Part shown: positions 25,260 through 35,182 of the stretch, piece after piece | Layout of the letters: every line of letters starts with the position of its first letter | Position numbering within the stretch: the stretch's first letter is position 1 | Assembly: GCA_019634575.1 (NCBI GenBank) | Contig: JAHCAY010000001.1 | Span: 1,054,001-1,118,000 of the forward strand | Reading direction: 5' to 3' | DNA length: 64,000 nucleotides | Origin: Candidatus Didemnitutus sp. | GTDB taxonomy: Bacteria; Verrucomicrobiota; Verrucomicrobiia; Opitutales; Opitutaceae | Translations under genes and position numbers: made by a program | The notes under the pieces: model-generated | The model's input: only the letters and a program-made list of their open reading frames with translations | Told to the model about the DNA's origin: nothing | The model's database searches: none

Positions 25260-26519
25260 ATGCCGCCTCTTCCGCCCTCCCTCCCTATTTCGCCCTTCAC
25301 GCGCCCAGTGCGCGGCCGCGTCACCCTGCCCGGCTCGAAGAGCATCACCAACCGCGCGCTGATCCTCGCCGCGCTGTCCGATCGCACCGTCACCTTGCGC
25401 GGCGCGCTGTTCAGCCGCGACACGCGCATCATGATCGCTGCGCTGCGCGCGCTCGGCTTCGCGGTGGAATTCGACGAGACCGCGCTGACGATCACGATCA
25501 CCGGTCGCGGCGGCGAAATCCCGAACCGCGAAGCGCGCCTGCACATCGGCAACGCCGGCACCGCCGCACGTTTTCTCACGGCTTTCGTCTGCCTGCGGCC
25601 CGATGGCGTCTATCATTTCGACGGCGACCAGGCCATGCGCCGCCGCCCGATCGGCGCGTTGCTCGACGCGCTCGCGCTGCAAGGCGCGCAAGCCGACTCG
25701 CGCGCGTTCCCCTTCACGCTGCGCACCGCGGGCCTGCCCGGCGGCCCGGTCGAACTCGACGCCTCGGAAAGCAGCCAGATGCTTTCCGCGCTCCTCATGG
25801 TCGCACCGCACGCGCGCACGCCGCTCACCGTGCGCCTCACGAGCGAGGCGGGCTCGAAGCCGTTCGTCGTGATGACCGAGGCGATGGTGAAACAATTTTC
25901 GCCCGCGCCCGCCGTCTACGACATCGAGGGCGATGCATCCGCCGCCAGCTACTTCCTCGCCCTGCCGCTCGTCACCGGCGGCGAGCTCGCGCTGCCCAAC
26001 TACCACGGCTCGCTCCAAGGCGATTTCAAGTTCCGCGATGTCCTCGCCGAAGTCGGCCTCGCCACGGCGGCGCGCGACGGAGTCTTCACTTGCTCCGCCG
26101 CGCACGGCGCGCGCCACCACGGCGTGACGCAGAACTTCCGCGAGTTTTCCGACACCTTCCTCACCCTCGCCGCGCTCGCGCCGCTGCTCGACGGACCGAC
26201 CCGCATCAGCGGCATCGCCCACACGCGAAAACAGGAAACCGACCGCGTCGCCGGCATGGCGCGCGAGCTGCGCCAGCTCGGCCAGCACGTCATCGAGCAG
26301 GAGGATTCGCTGGAAATCCACCCGCGCCCGCTCGTCTCCGGCGCGACGATCGAGACGTATCACGACCACCGTTTCGCGATGAGTTTCGGCATCCTCGGCT
26401 GCCACGACCTCCACGGCGACGGCCGACCCTGGCTCACGATCAAGGACCCAGCCTGCTGCGGAAAGACCTTCCCGGAATTCTTTGACTTGCTGGCCCGCCT
26501 GCACGCTGGCTCACATTGA
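25260..26519 (+). CDS. aroA: 3-phosphoshikimate 1-carboxyvinyltransferase (EPSP synthase)
   Basis: A 419-residue shikimate-pathway enzyme that joins phosphoenolpyruvate to shikimate-3-phosphate. The N-terminal PGSKSITNR (residues 24-32) carries the substrate-binding Lys27; LHIGNAGTAARFLTAF, DGDQAMRRRPIG, ASESSQMLSALLM and DHRFAMSFGIL are the other conserved blocks. ATG 25260 lies right after the REP doublet. The following cmk gene begins eight bases after the stop, so the two are translated from one message. Confidence 0.96.
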   Translation: MPPLPPSLPISPFTRPVRGRVTLPGSKSITNRALILAALSDRTVTLRGALFSRDTRIMIAALRALGFAVEFDETALTITITGRGGEIPNREARLHIGNAGTAARFLTAFVCLRPDGVYHFDGDQAMRRRPIGALLDALALQGAQADSRAFPFTLRTAGLPGGPVELDASESSQMLSALLMVAPHARTPLTVRLTSEAGSKPFVVMTEAMVKQFSPAPAVYDIEGDASAASYFLALPLVTGGELALPNYHGSLQGDFKFRDVLAEVGLATAARDGVFTCSAAHGARHHGVTQNFREFSDTFLTLAALAPLLDGPTRISGIAHTRKQETDRVAGMARELRQLGQHVIEQEDSLEIHPRPLVSGATIETYHDHRFAMSFGILGCHDLHGDGRPWLTIKDPACCGKTFPEFFDLLARLHAGSH

Positions 26520-26526
26520 GACGCGC

Positions 26527-27183
26527 ATGGGCCTTCCGTTCATCATTGTCGCCATCGATGGCGGCGCCGCTTCCGGCAAATCCAGTTCGTCCCGCATCCT
26601 CGCGGAGCGATTCAACCTGCTCCACGTCGACACCGGCTCGTTCTACCGGCACCTCACGAGCGAGCTGCTGCGCCGCCGCGTGCCGCACACCGATCTCCCC
26701 GCCCTGCGCGCGGTGTTGCCCGAGCTGAAATTCGACACCCGCCTCGAAGGCCGCTCGGCGCGCATGCTCATCGGCGGCCAGCCGGCAGGCGACGAGATCC
26801 GCAGCGCCGCCGTGAACGAGCACGTCGCCCAATACTCCGCCGTGCCCGAGGTGCGTGAAGTGCTCATCGGCTATCAGCGCGGCCAGGCCGACGTCGCGCA
26901 GCAGCACGGCTTCCGCGGCCTCGTGATGGAAGGCCGCGACATCGGCTCGAAGATCTTTCCCGACGCGGACTGCCGCTTCTTCCTCTTCGCCGATCCGGCC
27001 GAGCGCGCCAAACGCCGCGCCGCCGAAGGCCGGCAGGATGTCATCGGCAAACGCGACACGATCGACAGCGTGCGCCTCAACCAAAGCGCGCAGGGCGCGA
27101 TCGCGATCGACAGCACGTTCCTCACGCTCGAGCAGGTCGTCGACACGATGGCCAAGCTCATCGCGGAAAAGATCGGAGCCTGA
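26527..27183 (+). CDS. cmk: Cytidylate kinase
   Basis: A 218-residue kinase that phosphorylates CMP and dCMP. P-loop GGAASGKS at 12-19, then VDTGSFYR, the NMP-binding domain, FRGLVMEGRDIGSKIFPDAD and the LID with RRAAEGRQDV, and the terminal D-S-T-F-L-T-L-E-Q-V-V helix. An upstream in-frame start at 26482 overlaps aroA and adds no family sequence, so ATG 26527 is used. Confidence 0.96.
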   Translation: MGLPFIIVAIDGGAASGKSSSSRILAERFNLLHVDTGSFYRHLTSELLRRRVPHTDLPALRAVLPELKFDTRLEGRSARMLIGGQPAGDEIRSAAVNEHVAQYSAVPEVREVLIGYQRGQADVAQQHGFRGLVMEGRDIGSKIFPDADCRFFLFADPAERAKRRAAEGRQDVIGKRDTIDSVRLNQSAQGAIAIDSTFLTLEQVVDTMAKLIAEKIGA

Positions 27184-27189
27184 CCCGCC

Positions 27190-27849
27190 ATGCCGCGCAC
27201 GACCGACCACCTGACGATGCGGCCGTTCTACTCGTTCTTCCACTATTGGGTGGCGCAGTGGCACTCGATGTGGTTCCGCGGCGAGGTCGCCGGCACGCAG
27301 CACATTCCCGCGACCGGCCCCTTCCTCATCGCCGGCAACCACGCCAGCCTGCTCGACCCGCCGTTCGTCGGCTGCCAGGTGCCGCGCCAGATGCGCCCCT
27401 TCGCCCGCAAGACGCTGTGGAACGGGAAAATTTTCAGCTGGTGGCTCGATCGCGTGGAATGCATCCCGGTCGATCGCGACAGCGGCGACGTCGGCGCGAT
27501 CCGCAAAGTGCTCCAAGCGCTGCACGACAACCGCGGCATCATCCTTTTCCCGGAGGGCACGCGTTCGTCCGACGGCCAATTGCAGAAGCCCAAGGCCGGC
27601 GTCGGCCTGATGGCGTGCAAGACCGGCGCGCCCGTCGTGCCCGCGCGCATCTACGGCTCGTTCGAGGCGTTCGGCCGCGGTGCGTCCGTGCCGCGCTTCG
27701 GCACGCGCGTCGACGTCGTGTTCGGCCCCCCGATCACCGCCGCCGAATACGACGATCCGTCCGCCGGCAAGGAGCGCTATCAGCTCGCCTCCGAGCGCAT
27801 TTTCGCCCGCATCGCCGCCCTGCCGCGCCCGCACTACGCGGTGATTTGA
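27190..27849 (+). CDS. plsC: 1-acyl-sn-glycerol-3-phosphate acyltransferase
   Basis: A 219-residue membrane-associated acyltransferase. It has the catalytic HX4D box NHASLLDP (His51, Asp56), the glycerophosphate-binding FPEGTRS and the substrate-pocket VVPARIYGS. It makes phosphatidic acid from lysophosphatidic acid. It starts six bases after the cmk stop; cmk-plsC pairs are widespread. Confidence 0.93.
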   Translation: MPRTTDHLTMRPFYSFFHYWVAQWHSMWFRGEVAGTQHIPATGPFLIAGNHASLLDPPFVGCQVPRQMRPFARKTLWNGKIFSWWLDRVECIPVDRDSGDVGAIRKVLQALHDNRGIILFPEGTRSSDGQLQKPKAGVGLMACKTGAPVVPARIYGSFEAFGRGASVPRFGTRVDVVFGPPITAAEYDDPSAGKERYQLASERIFARIAALPRPHYAVI

Positions 27850-27964
27850 GCGCTGGCGCGCTGCCGGGTGTCGCACGCGGACGATCCCGGATCACGCCGC
27901 ACCGCGCCGAAATACGCACTCGCCGCACGCGGCGTTTACCTCCTAGTTCGCGCCTGCCCCTCCC

Positions 27965-30900
27965 GTGAGACTCGCCGCTCCACGCCTCGCCTGCCTCTGG
28001 CTGGTCGTTTGCGCCGCCGCCACCGCCTTGGCTGCCGCCACCGTCCCGGGACCGGAGCGCACCGGTTCGCCGTTCCTGAAAATCTGGACAAGTGAAGACT
28101 ACGGCGCCTCGCCCATCAATTGGCACATTCTCCAACACCCGCGGACAGGATTCATCTACGTCGCCAACAACTATGGCGTGCTCGAATTCGATTCGGCGGC
28201 GTGGCGCCTGATCGAGTTTCCGAACGAAGGGCGCGCCCGCACGCTGGTGCTGGACCACGGCGGTAACCTGTGGGCGGCGGGTGACGACATCGCGAAACTG
28301 GAGCCGGACGCGAACGGCCTGCTGCGCGCGCATTCGCAAATCGACCGGCTCCCGCCGGCGAATCGCGAGATCGGCAGCATCGGTTTTTCGGCGGCGACGG
28401 CGCAACTCGTCGCCTTCGCCAGTCCGCGCACATTGTTCGTGTTTCCGCAGGCCGGCGGCGAAGCGTTCTCGATCGAGCCCGCGACCGCGATCACCAGCCT
28501 GTGGGCCGCGGGAGAAACCGTCTATCTCTCGCTCAGCGGCGGCGAAGTGCTGGAACTGCACGACCGCCTCCTCGAACCGAGCCATCTGCCGCTCGCGCTG
28601 GATGAGCCGCCGCGCAGCACCAATCGCATCGTCTACCACGCCCGTCTCGCCGCGGACGGACGCTGGCGACTCGCGACCAACCGCGGCGTCCTCGCCACCG
28701 TCGTCGGCGCCGCGCACGCGGAGGCGACATTCCTCGCGCCCCGCGAGTTGTTCAGCGAAGGCCAGATCACCGCGGCGGTCCTGTTGCGCGACGGCGGCTA
28801 TGCCTGCTCCACGGTGCGCGAGGGCCTGCTCGTCTACGACGCCTCCGGCGCGCTGCGCCAACACGTCGACCGCAATGCCGGCCTGCCCGGCAACCGCATC
28901 GACCATCTCATGGAGGACTCCGAAGGCGGACTCTGGCTCGCGCAACGCAGCGGCGTCACGCGCATCCAACTCGACAGTCCCTTCGCCATCCACGGTCCCG
29001 CCCAAGGCCTGCAAGGCGGCCCGCGGGCGCTGCTCCGGCACGACGGACGTCTTTTCGTCGCGCACTCCGAAGGCCTGGCCGTCCTCGAGGAGAATGGGCA
29101 ATTTCACGAACTTCCCGGCATGCGCGCCGGTGCCAATCGCTTCGCCGTCCACGACGGGCGCTTGCTCGTCACTTCCGGCGCGATTCGCCAGCTGCTGCCC
29201 GATGGCTCGATGGGCCTGCTCGCCCGCCAAGTGCTCCAGCCGCTCATCGTCTCGCGCCGCCAGGCCGATTGCCTCATCGGCGGCTCGACCACCGGACTGT
29301 GGCTCTATCGCCGGGCAGGCGAGAAACTGAATCCCCTCGGCATCGTGAAAGCGGTGCGCGGCGCCATCACCAACCTGCTCGACACAGGCGACGGCTACGT
29401 CTGGGCGACGAATCCCGATGGCACGACATGGCGGGTGGATTTTCGCGCCGGCCTCGTGCCCGACGCCCCGGCGCGCGCCTATGGTCCCGATGACGGGCTC
29501 CCGCTGGTGCGTCGACGCGACGAGCCGCTCCTGTTCGAACTCGGAGGCGCACTCGTCGTCGGCAGCGCAACCTCGCTCCACCGCTATGATTCCGCCCGCG
29601 ACCGCTTCGAGCCGGAGCTGCGCATCGCGAATCTCGACGGCCGCCAGCTCGGCGTCACCGAGGCGCAACGCGACACGGACGGAAACCTCTGGGTCCGCCT
29701 CGGTCCGCCCACGCGCACCATCGCGCGCATCGTGCCCGTTTCGCCGGACGCGTGGCGACTCGAACCGCTGTCCGCACCGGCGCTCACCGGCTTGATCGCC
29801 AACAGCCTTTATCCCGACCTCGCCGCGCGCACCGTGTGGCTGGCCGGGCAAGGCATGCTCGTATCGATCGCGCTCGACTGGCGTCCAGTGCAGCCGCCGC
29901 CACCGTTGCGGGTCTTCGTCCGCGAAATCCGCACGCATGACGGCACGCTGCGTTTCGATCCGAGCGTGGTGGGCGCCGCGCGCGAACTCACCGCCCCGCA
30001 AGATTCCCTCTCGATCTCCTTCGCCGCCCCGACGTTGCAACCCGACTACCGCGGCCGCACCATCACCCAATACCGCACCCGGCTCGAAGGCTACGAACTT
30101 GACTGGACCGCGTGGAGCGAGGCCACGCGACGCGATTTCACCAACCTGCCCTACCGCGACCTGCGATTCTCCGTCGAGGCGCGCGACATGAGCGGCCGCG
30201 TCAGCCCGCCGGCATCCTTCGCCTTCCGCATCGCGCCGCCGTGGTGGCTGACGCGCGCGGCGTTCGTAGCCTACGCGCTCGCCTTTCTCGCCGCCGTGGT
30301 CGGCCTGTTCCGCCTGCGCACGGCCGCATTGCGACGCCGCAACACCCAGCTCGAATCCGCCGTCGCGCTCCGCACGCGCGAACTCCACGAGCAAAACCTC
30401 GAACTCGCCCGCCTGCATCGCCTCGAACTCGACGAAAAAACCTCCGCGCAACTCGCCGAGGAAAAGGCCCGGCTCGAGGTGCTGCGCTACCAACTCAATC
30501 CGCACTTCCTCTTCAACGCCCTCAATTCCGTCTGCGCCCAAATCATTCAGGACCCCGTCGCCGCGCGCGCGATGGTCGTGCGCCTCGCCGATTTCTGCCG
30601 CCTCACGCTCCATCGCCCCGGCGACGCCGAGACCGCGATGACGCTCGGCGAGGAACTGCGCCTGCTGCGCGCCTACCTGGAGATCGAGCAGGCGCGCCTC
30701 GGCGAACTGATGCAGGTCGAGATCGAGTCCGATCCGTTCCTCGAGAATTTCGCCCTGCCACCGTTCCTGCTGCTGCCTTTGGTTGAGAACGCCGTGAAAT
30801 ACGGCGCCGCCACCAGCCCCGAGCGACTCGGCGTCAAGTTGACCGTGCATCGCGACGGCGCGCGCGGCATCGAGATTACGGTCGCCAACACCGGCGAATG

Positions 30901-31078
30901 GCTCGAGCCGGGCGCGCACTCCGCGCCGTCCACCGGCATCGGCCTCGAAAACCTCCGGCAGCGCCTCGCCCGCTATTTTCCGGGCGCCCACGAATTCAAG
31001 ACGGAGACCGCCGGCCCGTGGGTCGTGATGCGGCTCCGCCTGCACCGGCCGCTCGGCGGCAGCGCCGGCGGCGCGTAA
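27965..31078 (+). CDS. LytS-type sensor histidine kinase with periplasmic beta-propeller sensor
   Basis: A 1037-residue protein starting at GTG 27965. Signal-like hydrophobic N-terminus (residues 7-25); a periplasmic seven-bladed propeller of two-component-regulator repeats (GNLWAAGDDI, GGLWLAQRSGVTRI, GYVWATNPDG, GNLWVRLGPP); a Y_Y_Y domain (YRTRLEGYELDWTAWSE ... FSVEARDMSG); one transmembrane helix near residue 765; a coiled coil; then a HisKA_3/LytS kinase core with YQLNPHFLFNALNS (phospho-acceptor His847) and the ATP-binding NAVKYG and TGIGLENLRQRL. It is paired with the LytTR regulator 75 bases downstream. The ligand may be a sugar or glycan, by analogy with hybrid sensors of this architecture. 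Confidence 0.93.
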   Translation: MRLAAPRLACLWLVVCAAATALAAATVPGPERTGSPFLKIWTSEDYGASPINWHILQHPRTGFIYVANNYGVLEFDSAAWRLIEFPNEGRARTLVLDHGGNLWAAGDDIAKLEPDANGLLRAHSQIDRLPPANREIGSIGFSAATAQLVAFASPRTLFVFPQAGGEAFSIEPATAITSLWAAGETVYLSLSGGEVLELHDRLLEPSHLPLALDEPPRSTNRIVYHARLAADGRWRLATNRGVLATVVGAAHAEATFLAPRELFSEGQITAAVLLRDGGYACSTVREGLLVYDASGALRQHVDRNAGLPGNRIDHLMEDSEGGLWLAQRSGVTRIQLDSPFAIHGPAQGLQGGPRALLRHDGRLFVAHSEGLAVLEENGQFHELPGMRAGANRFAVHDGRLLVTSGAIRQLLPDGSMGLLARQVLQPLIVSRRQADCLIGGSTTGLWLYRRAGEKLNPLGIVKAVRGAITNLLDTGDGYVWATNPDGTTWRVDFRAGLVPDAPARAYGPDDGLPLVRRRDEPLLFELGGALVVGSATSLHRYDSARDRFEPELRIANLDGRQLGVTEAQRDTDGNLWVRLGPPTRTIARIVPVSPDAWRLEPLSAPALTGLIANSLYPDLAARTVWLAGQGMLVSIALDWRPVQPPPPLRVFVREIRTHDGTLRFDPSVVGAARELTAPQDSLSISFAAPTLQPDYRGRTITQYRTRLEGYELDWTAWSEATRRDFTNLPYRDLRFSVEARDMSGRVSPPASFAFRIAPPWWLTRAAFVAYALAFLAAVVGLFRLRTAALRRRNTQLESAVALRTRELHEQNLELARLHRLELDEKTSAQLAEEKARLEVLRYQLNPHFLFNALNSVCAQIIQDPVAARAMVVRLADFCRLTLHRPGDAETAMTLGEELRLLRAYLEIEQARLGELMQVEIESDPFLENFALPPFLLLPLVENAVKYGAATSPERLGVKLTVHRDGARGIEITVANTGEWLEPGAHSAPSTGIGLENLRQRLARYFPGAHEFKTETAGPWVVMRLRLHRPLGGSAGGA

Positions 31079-31080
31079 TT

Positions 31081-31108
31081 CGTCACTCAGTCTGCGTCGC
31101 TTGTCACC
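31081..31108. promoter_or_regulatory. Candidate LytTR operator upstream of the response regulator
   Basis: CGTCAC at 31081 and TGTCAC at 31102 are direct repeats 21 bases apart with CTGCGTCGCT between them. The same arrangement recurs at 31882-31908 before the PEP-CTERM gene. LytTR regulators bind paired direct repeats about two helical turns apart. Confidence 0.45.
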
Positions 31109-31153
31109 GTGCGCTTTCCTTCGCCCTCGCCGATCGCCCACTCTCCCGGTCCG

Positions 31154-31879
31154 ATGCGACGAGTCCTGCTCATCGACGACGAAGCCGCCGCCCGCGCCGA
31201 GTTGCGCTGGCTGCTGTCGCCTTACGCCAGCCACACGGTCGTCGGCGAGGCGGCGACGTTTGCCAAGGCCCGCGCGCGGCTCGAGGAGCACGACTACGAC
31301 CTCGTCTTCCTCGACGTGCAGCTGGTCGGCGGCAACGGCTTCGACCTCGTGCCGCATGTCGCCCGCAGCGCGCGCATCATTTTCGTGACGGCGTTCGACA
31401 AGTTCGCCGTGCGCGCCTTCGAGGTGAATGCCCTCGACTACCTGCTCAAGCCCGTCTCCACCGAGCGCTTCGCCGTCGCACTGGCCAAGGCCACCGGTGA
31501 ATCCGCCGCCGCGCCGCGCGCCGCCTTCCGCGCCGACGACTCCGTGTTCATCCAGACCGACGACGGCAAACGCTTCGTCCCGCTCGCCGAGATCAGCGCG
31601 GTCCTCTCGAACGAAAATTACTCCGACGTCCTGCTGCGCAGCGGCGAGCGCCTGCTGACGCGTCGCACGATGAAGACCTGGGAAGACCTGCTCCCGCCCG
31701 CGCAATTCCTCCGCGTGCACCGCCAGGCGATCGTGAACGTCGCCGCCATTGAGAGCCACCGCCGCGACACGCGCGAGACGTTCGAACTCTCTCTCGCCGG
31801 CGTGAAGACGCCCGTGCCCGTCAGCCGCAGCTTCACCGCCGACCTCAAACCTCATCTCGGAGCCGAGGACGCGTCGTAA
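31154..31879 (+). CDS. LytTR family response regulator
   Basis: A 241-residue two-component regulator. Receiver domain with phospho-acceptor Asp54 (DLVFLDVQL), acidic pair IDDE at 7-10, the T/S switch VTAFD and the K in LKP. The C-terminal LytTR DNA-binding domain (residues 145-240) reads ISAVLSNENYSDVLLRSGER, RTMKTWEDLLP and FLRVHRQAIVN. It partners the upstream LytS-like kinase and probably controls the downstream PEP-CTERM gene. ATG 31154 is preferred to the earlier in-frame start at 31109. Confidence 0.93.
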   Translation: MRRVLLIDDEAAARAELRWLLSPYASHTVVGEAATFAKARARLEEHDYDLVFLDVQLVGGNGFDLVPHVARSARIIFVTAFDKFAVRAFEVNALDYLLKPVSTERFAVALAKATGESAAAPRAAFRADDSVFIQTDDGKRFVPLAEISAVLSNENYSDVLLRSGERLLTRRTMKTWEDLLPPAQFLRVHRQAIVNVAAIESHRRDTRETFELSLAGVKTPVPVSRSFTADLKPHLGAEDAS

Positions 31880-31881
31880 CT

Positions 31882-31908
31882 CGTCACAAAGCTGCGTCGC
31901 TCGTCACC
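31882..31908. promoter_or_regulatory. Candidate LytTR operator upstream of the PEP-CTERM gene
   Basis: CGTCAC at 31882 and again at 31902, 20 bases apart, with AAAGCTGCGTCGCT between. Apart from the spacer's first bases and one base in the second repeat, it matches the motif at 31081-31108. It ends about 42 bases before the PEP-CTERM protein ATG. Confidence 0.45.
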
Positions 31909-31949
31909 CGCCCATCGCGTGCGGCGCTCGCGGCGTGTTTCTCGGCGCC

Positions 31950-33764
31950 ATGCACTCCGGCGCCTCCCGCTCCTCCCTCCTCGCTCGGCTCGCTCGCGGC
32001 TTGCCCTGCTTTTTCGCGATCGTGGTTCTTCCTCACTCGCTCTACAGCCAAGTCACTCTGACCAACGGGCAAACTCTCGCTACCAGCGGCACGATCGGCG
32101 GGAGCTCTTTCCAAACCTCGGTCTCCCAGTTTGGCGGGACCGCCACCCTTCAGGCCACTGGCAATCTCAGCCTGGGCGGTAACATCTCGGTCGCGAGTAA
32201 CGGCACACTCACCATCGATACCAACGGCTACACGATCTCTGTCGGCATCGACCCCAGCAACAAATCCCTCGTGACCAATACCGCCAGCATCGTCAAAACC
32301 GGTGCAGGCACCCTGGCTCTCAGCGGAAAAAACTCAGGCTCCCTTACGATCAACCAAGGTGCTGTGACCATGACGGCGCTGGAGGGCTCGCTCAACGTCA
32401 CCAACGCCGTCGCGACCGCCTCCGCCATCACCGGCTCAGGTTTCTCCCTTAATTCCGGCGGCACCTTTCGAGCGGGCGCTGCGTTCACCAGCGCGACCGG
32501 CAGTTTCATGCTCAACGGAGCCGATTCCACGATCGATACCAACGGCTTCGATGTGACACTGGTCGGCCTAGTCAGCGGCTCCGGCGCGCTCAACAAGGCC
32601 GGCAGTGGCGCCCTGACGCTGAACAGCGGCAGCTTCACCGGCGGGATCAACGTGCAGGCCGGCACGTTGAAGATTGCGGACACCAATTCGTCCGGCGGCA
32701 CCGTGGCGATTTCGTCGGGCGCGACGCTCGATCTGATCAACACCAACCGCACCATCGGCCAGCTCTCCGGCGCCGGCAACGTCACCCTCGGCAGCGCCAC
32801 GCTCACCGTGAACCAGTCCACCAACTCCGAACTCTCCGGCGCGCTCAGCGGCACCGGCGGGCTCACCAAGAGCGGCACGGGCACGCTCACCCTCTCGGGC
32901 ACGAACACCGCCAGCGGCACCACCACCGTCTCCGCCGGCACGCTGCAAATCGGCAACGGCGGCACCAGCGGCAGCCTCGCCGGCAACATCACCAACAACG
33001 CTACCCTCGCCTTCAACCGCTCCGACGCTCTCACCTACAGCGGCGTCATCTCCGGCTCCGGCGCCGTGACGAAATTGGGCTCCGGCACGCTGACACTGTC
33101 CGGCACCAATACCTACAACGGCGCCACCACCCTTTCTGGCGGCACCCTGAAACTCAGCGGCTCGGCCGCCAACAGCGCCTTCACCGTCGCCGGCGGCACC
33201 TTGTCTGGCTCGGGCACGCTCGGCGCCCTCACGGTCGACAGCGGCGGCACGATCGCACCGGGCAACTCGCCCGGCACGTTGCACGCGGGCGCGACGACCT
33301 TCGCGAGCGGCGGCACCTACCTCTGGGAAATCAACAACGTCAACGGCACCGCCGGCGCCGATCCCGGCTGGGACCTCCTGAGCGTGACCGGCGGACTCAC
33401 GATCAGCGCCACCAACGTCGATCCGTTCACGATCGATCTCACCTCGCTCACCTCCGGCAACGTCGCCGGGCTCGCAACCGGGTTTTCCACCAGCGCCAGC
33501 TATTCGTTCACCTTGGTCAGCACCACGACCGGCATCAGCGGTTTCTCCGCGGACAAGTTCAACCTCAACACGTCCGGCTTCGCGAACTCGTTCGACGGCA
33601 CCTGGGCGCTCGCGCTCGCCAACGGCGGCAACGACCTCGCGCTCACCTACACCGGCGCCAGCGCCGTGCCCGAGCCGTCCACCTACGCGCTGCTCGCCGG
33701 GCTCGCCGCGCTCGGCGGAGCATTCGTCCGCCGCGTCAGGCGCGCACGAGCGCCGCGGGCGTGA
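31950..33764 (+). CDS. PEP-CTERM protein with autotransporter-type beta-strand repeats
   Basis: A 604-residue exported protein: an N-terminal signal peptide (residues 10-30), then many Gly/Ser/Thr-rich passenger repeats such as [20 protein letters not shown] and [12 protein letters not shown], ending in a beta-helix-like region. The C-terminus is a textbook sorting signal: [20 protein letters not shown], then a basic [11 protein letters not shown] tail. It is expected to be cleaved by an exosortase (one is encoded at 1387-2421) and displayed or released at the cell surface. It lies downstream of the LytS/LytTR pair. Composition is less GC-rich and more repetitive in its first half. The 3' end overlaps the convergent oxidase gene by 29 bases. 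Confidence 0.93.
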   Translation: MHSGASRSSLLARLARGLPCFFAIVVLPHSLYSQVTLTNGQTLATSGTIGGSSFQTSVSQFGGTATLQATGNLSLGGNISVASNGTLTIDTNGYTISVGIDPSNKSLVTNTASIVKTGAGTLALSGKNSGSLTINQGAVTMTALEGSLNVTNAVATASAITGSGFSLNSGGTFRAGAAFTSATGSFMLNGADSTIDTNGFDVTLVGLVSGSGALNKAGSGALTLNSGSFTGGINVQAGTLKIADTNSSGGTVAISSGATLDLINTNRTIGQLSGAGNVTLGSATLTVNQSTNSELSGALSGTGGLTKSGTGTLTLSGTNTASGTTTVSAGTLQIGNGGTSGSLAGNITNNATLAFNRSDALTYSGVISGSGAVTKLGSGTLTLSGTNTYNGATTLSGGTLKLSGSAANSAFTVAGGTLSGSGTLGALTVDSGGTIAPGNSPGTLHAGATTFASGGTYLWEINNVNGTAGADPGWDLLSVTGGLTISATNVDPFTIDLTSLTSGNVAGLATGFSTSASYSFTLVSTTTGISGFSADKFNLNTSGFANSFDGTWALALANGGNDLALTYTGASAVPEPSTYALLAGLAALGGAFVRRVRRARAPRA

Positions 33765-35013
33765 TTTCCCCCACGCTCCGGCAGCCGGCCAACCCCATCG
33801 TCAGGTCGAACTCCGCGAGCACGTTCGCGATCACCTCGCTCACGCCCGCTTCGCCCGCCAGTGCCAAGCCGTAGACGTAAGGACGCCCGAGGCACACCGC
33901 GCGCGCGCCGAGCGCGAGCGCCTTGAACACGTCCGCGCCGCCGCGCACGCCGCTGTCGAACAGCACGGGAATCTTCCCGCCGACCGCCGCCACGATGCCC
34001 GGCAACGCATCGATCGACGCGATCTCGCCGTCGATCTGCCGGCCGCCGTGATTAGAGACGATGATGCCGTCCGCGCCGTGCTGCACCGCGAGCCGCGCAT
34101 CCTCCGCGTGCAGGATGCCTTTGAGCACGATCGGGAGCTTCGTGTGCTCGCGCAGAAACTTCAGGTCATCCCACGTGATGTTCGAGCGCGAGTAAGTCGC
34201 CACGAATCGCGCCACGGCCGCGCGCGGGTCGGACGACGCGAGATTCTTCAGCAACCCGCCCGGAAAATTCGCCTTCTGCGCCAGCGCCGTGGCGATGGTC
34301 TGGAGATTGAGCGGCGGCTTCGGTGCGGCGGCTTCGACGCCCGCCTCCCGCACCTCGCGCATGAACACCGGATCGCTCGTGTATTGCGCGATGCCCTTCC
34401 CTTCGAGAAACGGCAAATACCCGAGGTCGAGATCGCGCGGCCGCCAGCCGAGCATCGTCGTGTCGAGTGTGAGCACGATCGCGTCGCACCCGCACGCCTC
34501 CGCGCGCCGCACGAACGAGGCGACGACGTCGTTCGACTTGCTCCAGTAGAGCTGAAACCAACGCGGCGCATTGCCCATCGCCGCCGCGCACGCCTCCATC
34601 GGCACCGAGGCTTGGTTGGAAAAAATGTGCGGCACGTCCCAACGCGCCGCCGCGCGCGCCACGGCGAGATCGGCGTCGGCGTGTGCCATCTCCGCCACGC
34701 CGATCGGTGCGAGCAACAGCGGCGTCGCAAGCTTGCGCCCGAACAACTCGACCGACGTGTCGCGCGTTTCACAGTCGCGCAGCCGCCGCGGGACGATCTG
34801 CCAGCGGTCGAGCGCCGCGCGATTGTTGGCCATCGTCCCCTCACGCCCCGCGCCGCCGGCGATGTAGGCGAACGCCTCCGGCGCGATCACGCCTTGCGCC
34901 GCCTTCTCCAATTCCGCCGACGCCACCGGCACGCGCGGACGCCGTCCACCGACACCAGCGAGGTAAACTTCACGCTGCCGCGCACGACCGATGTCCGAGT
35001 GGGGTTGGCTCAT
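33736..35013 (-). CDS. FMN-dependent alpha-hydroxy-acid oxidase/dehydrogenase
   Basis: A 425-residue TIM-barrel flavoenzyme of the lactate oxidase/glycolate oxidase family. It has the FMN-binding [16 protein letters not shown] and LTLDT blocks, LPIVLKGIL with the N5-interacting Lys, and the active-site [10 protein letters not shown] (His322 as base, Arg325 for carboxylate binding), then [19 protein letters not shown] and LGRPYVYGL. It oxidises an alpha-hydroxy acid such as lactate to the keto acid. Whether oxygen or the respiratory chain accepts the electrons cannot be told. Its 3' end is convergent with, and overlaps, the PEP-CTERM gene. Confidence 0.92.
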   Translation of the reverse strand: MSQPHSDIGRARQREVYLAGVGGRRPRVPVASAELEKAAQGVIAPEAFAYIAGGAGREGTMANNRAALDRWQIVPRRLRDCETRDTSVELFGRKLATPLLLAPIGVAEMAHADADLAVARAAARWDVPHIFSNQASVPMEACAAAMGNAPRWFQLYWSKSNDVVASFVRRAEACGCDAIVLTLDTTMLGWRPRDLDLGYLPFLEGKGIAQYTSDPVFMREVREAGVEAAAPKPPLNLQTIATALAQKANFPGGLLKNLASSDPRAAVARFVATYSRSNITWDDLKFLREHTKLPIVLKGILHAEDARLAVQHGADGIIVSNHGGRQIDGEIASIDALPGIVAAVGGKIPVLFDSGVRGGADVFKALALGARAVCLGRPYVYGLALAGEAGVSEVIANVLAEFDLTMGLAGCRSVGEITPAALVRA

Positions 35014-35182
35014 GACGAAGCGAAGAGAAGCTCAGAGCACCGCGCTTGTCGATGCGCGACCGACAAAGAGCAGTCTTGCTGCTGCACGTCGTATCGCTCT
35101 CCCTTTACGTCACGGGCCAACAGTTGAGTGACTGCTTTCACTTACCGAGAAAAACACTGTTCGGCAAAAAAGGAGGTTCGAT

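Noticed and set aside
27734..31855. A 1373-codon open frame on the minus strand opposite the histidine kinase and response regulator genes
   Set aside because: It is a shadow of GC-rich codon bias. The plus-strand frame carries full kinase and regulator motifs, while the antisense translation is low-complexity Glu/Gly/Arg with no recognisable domain.
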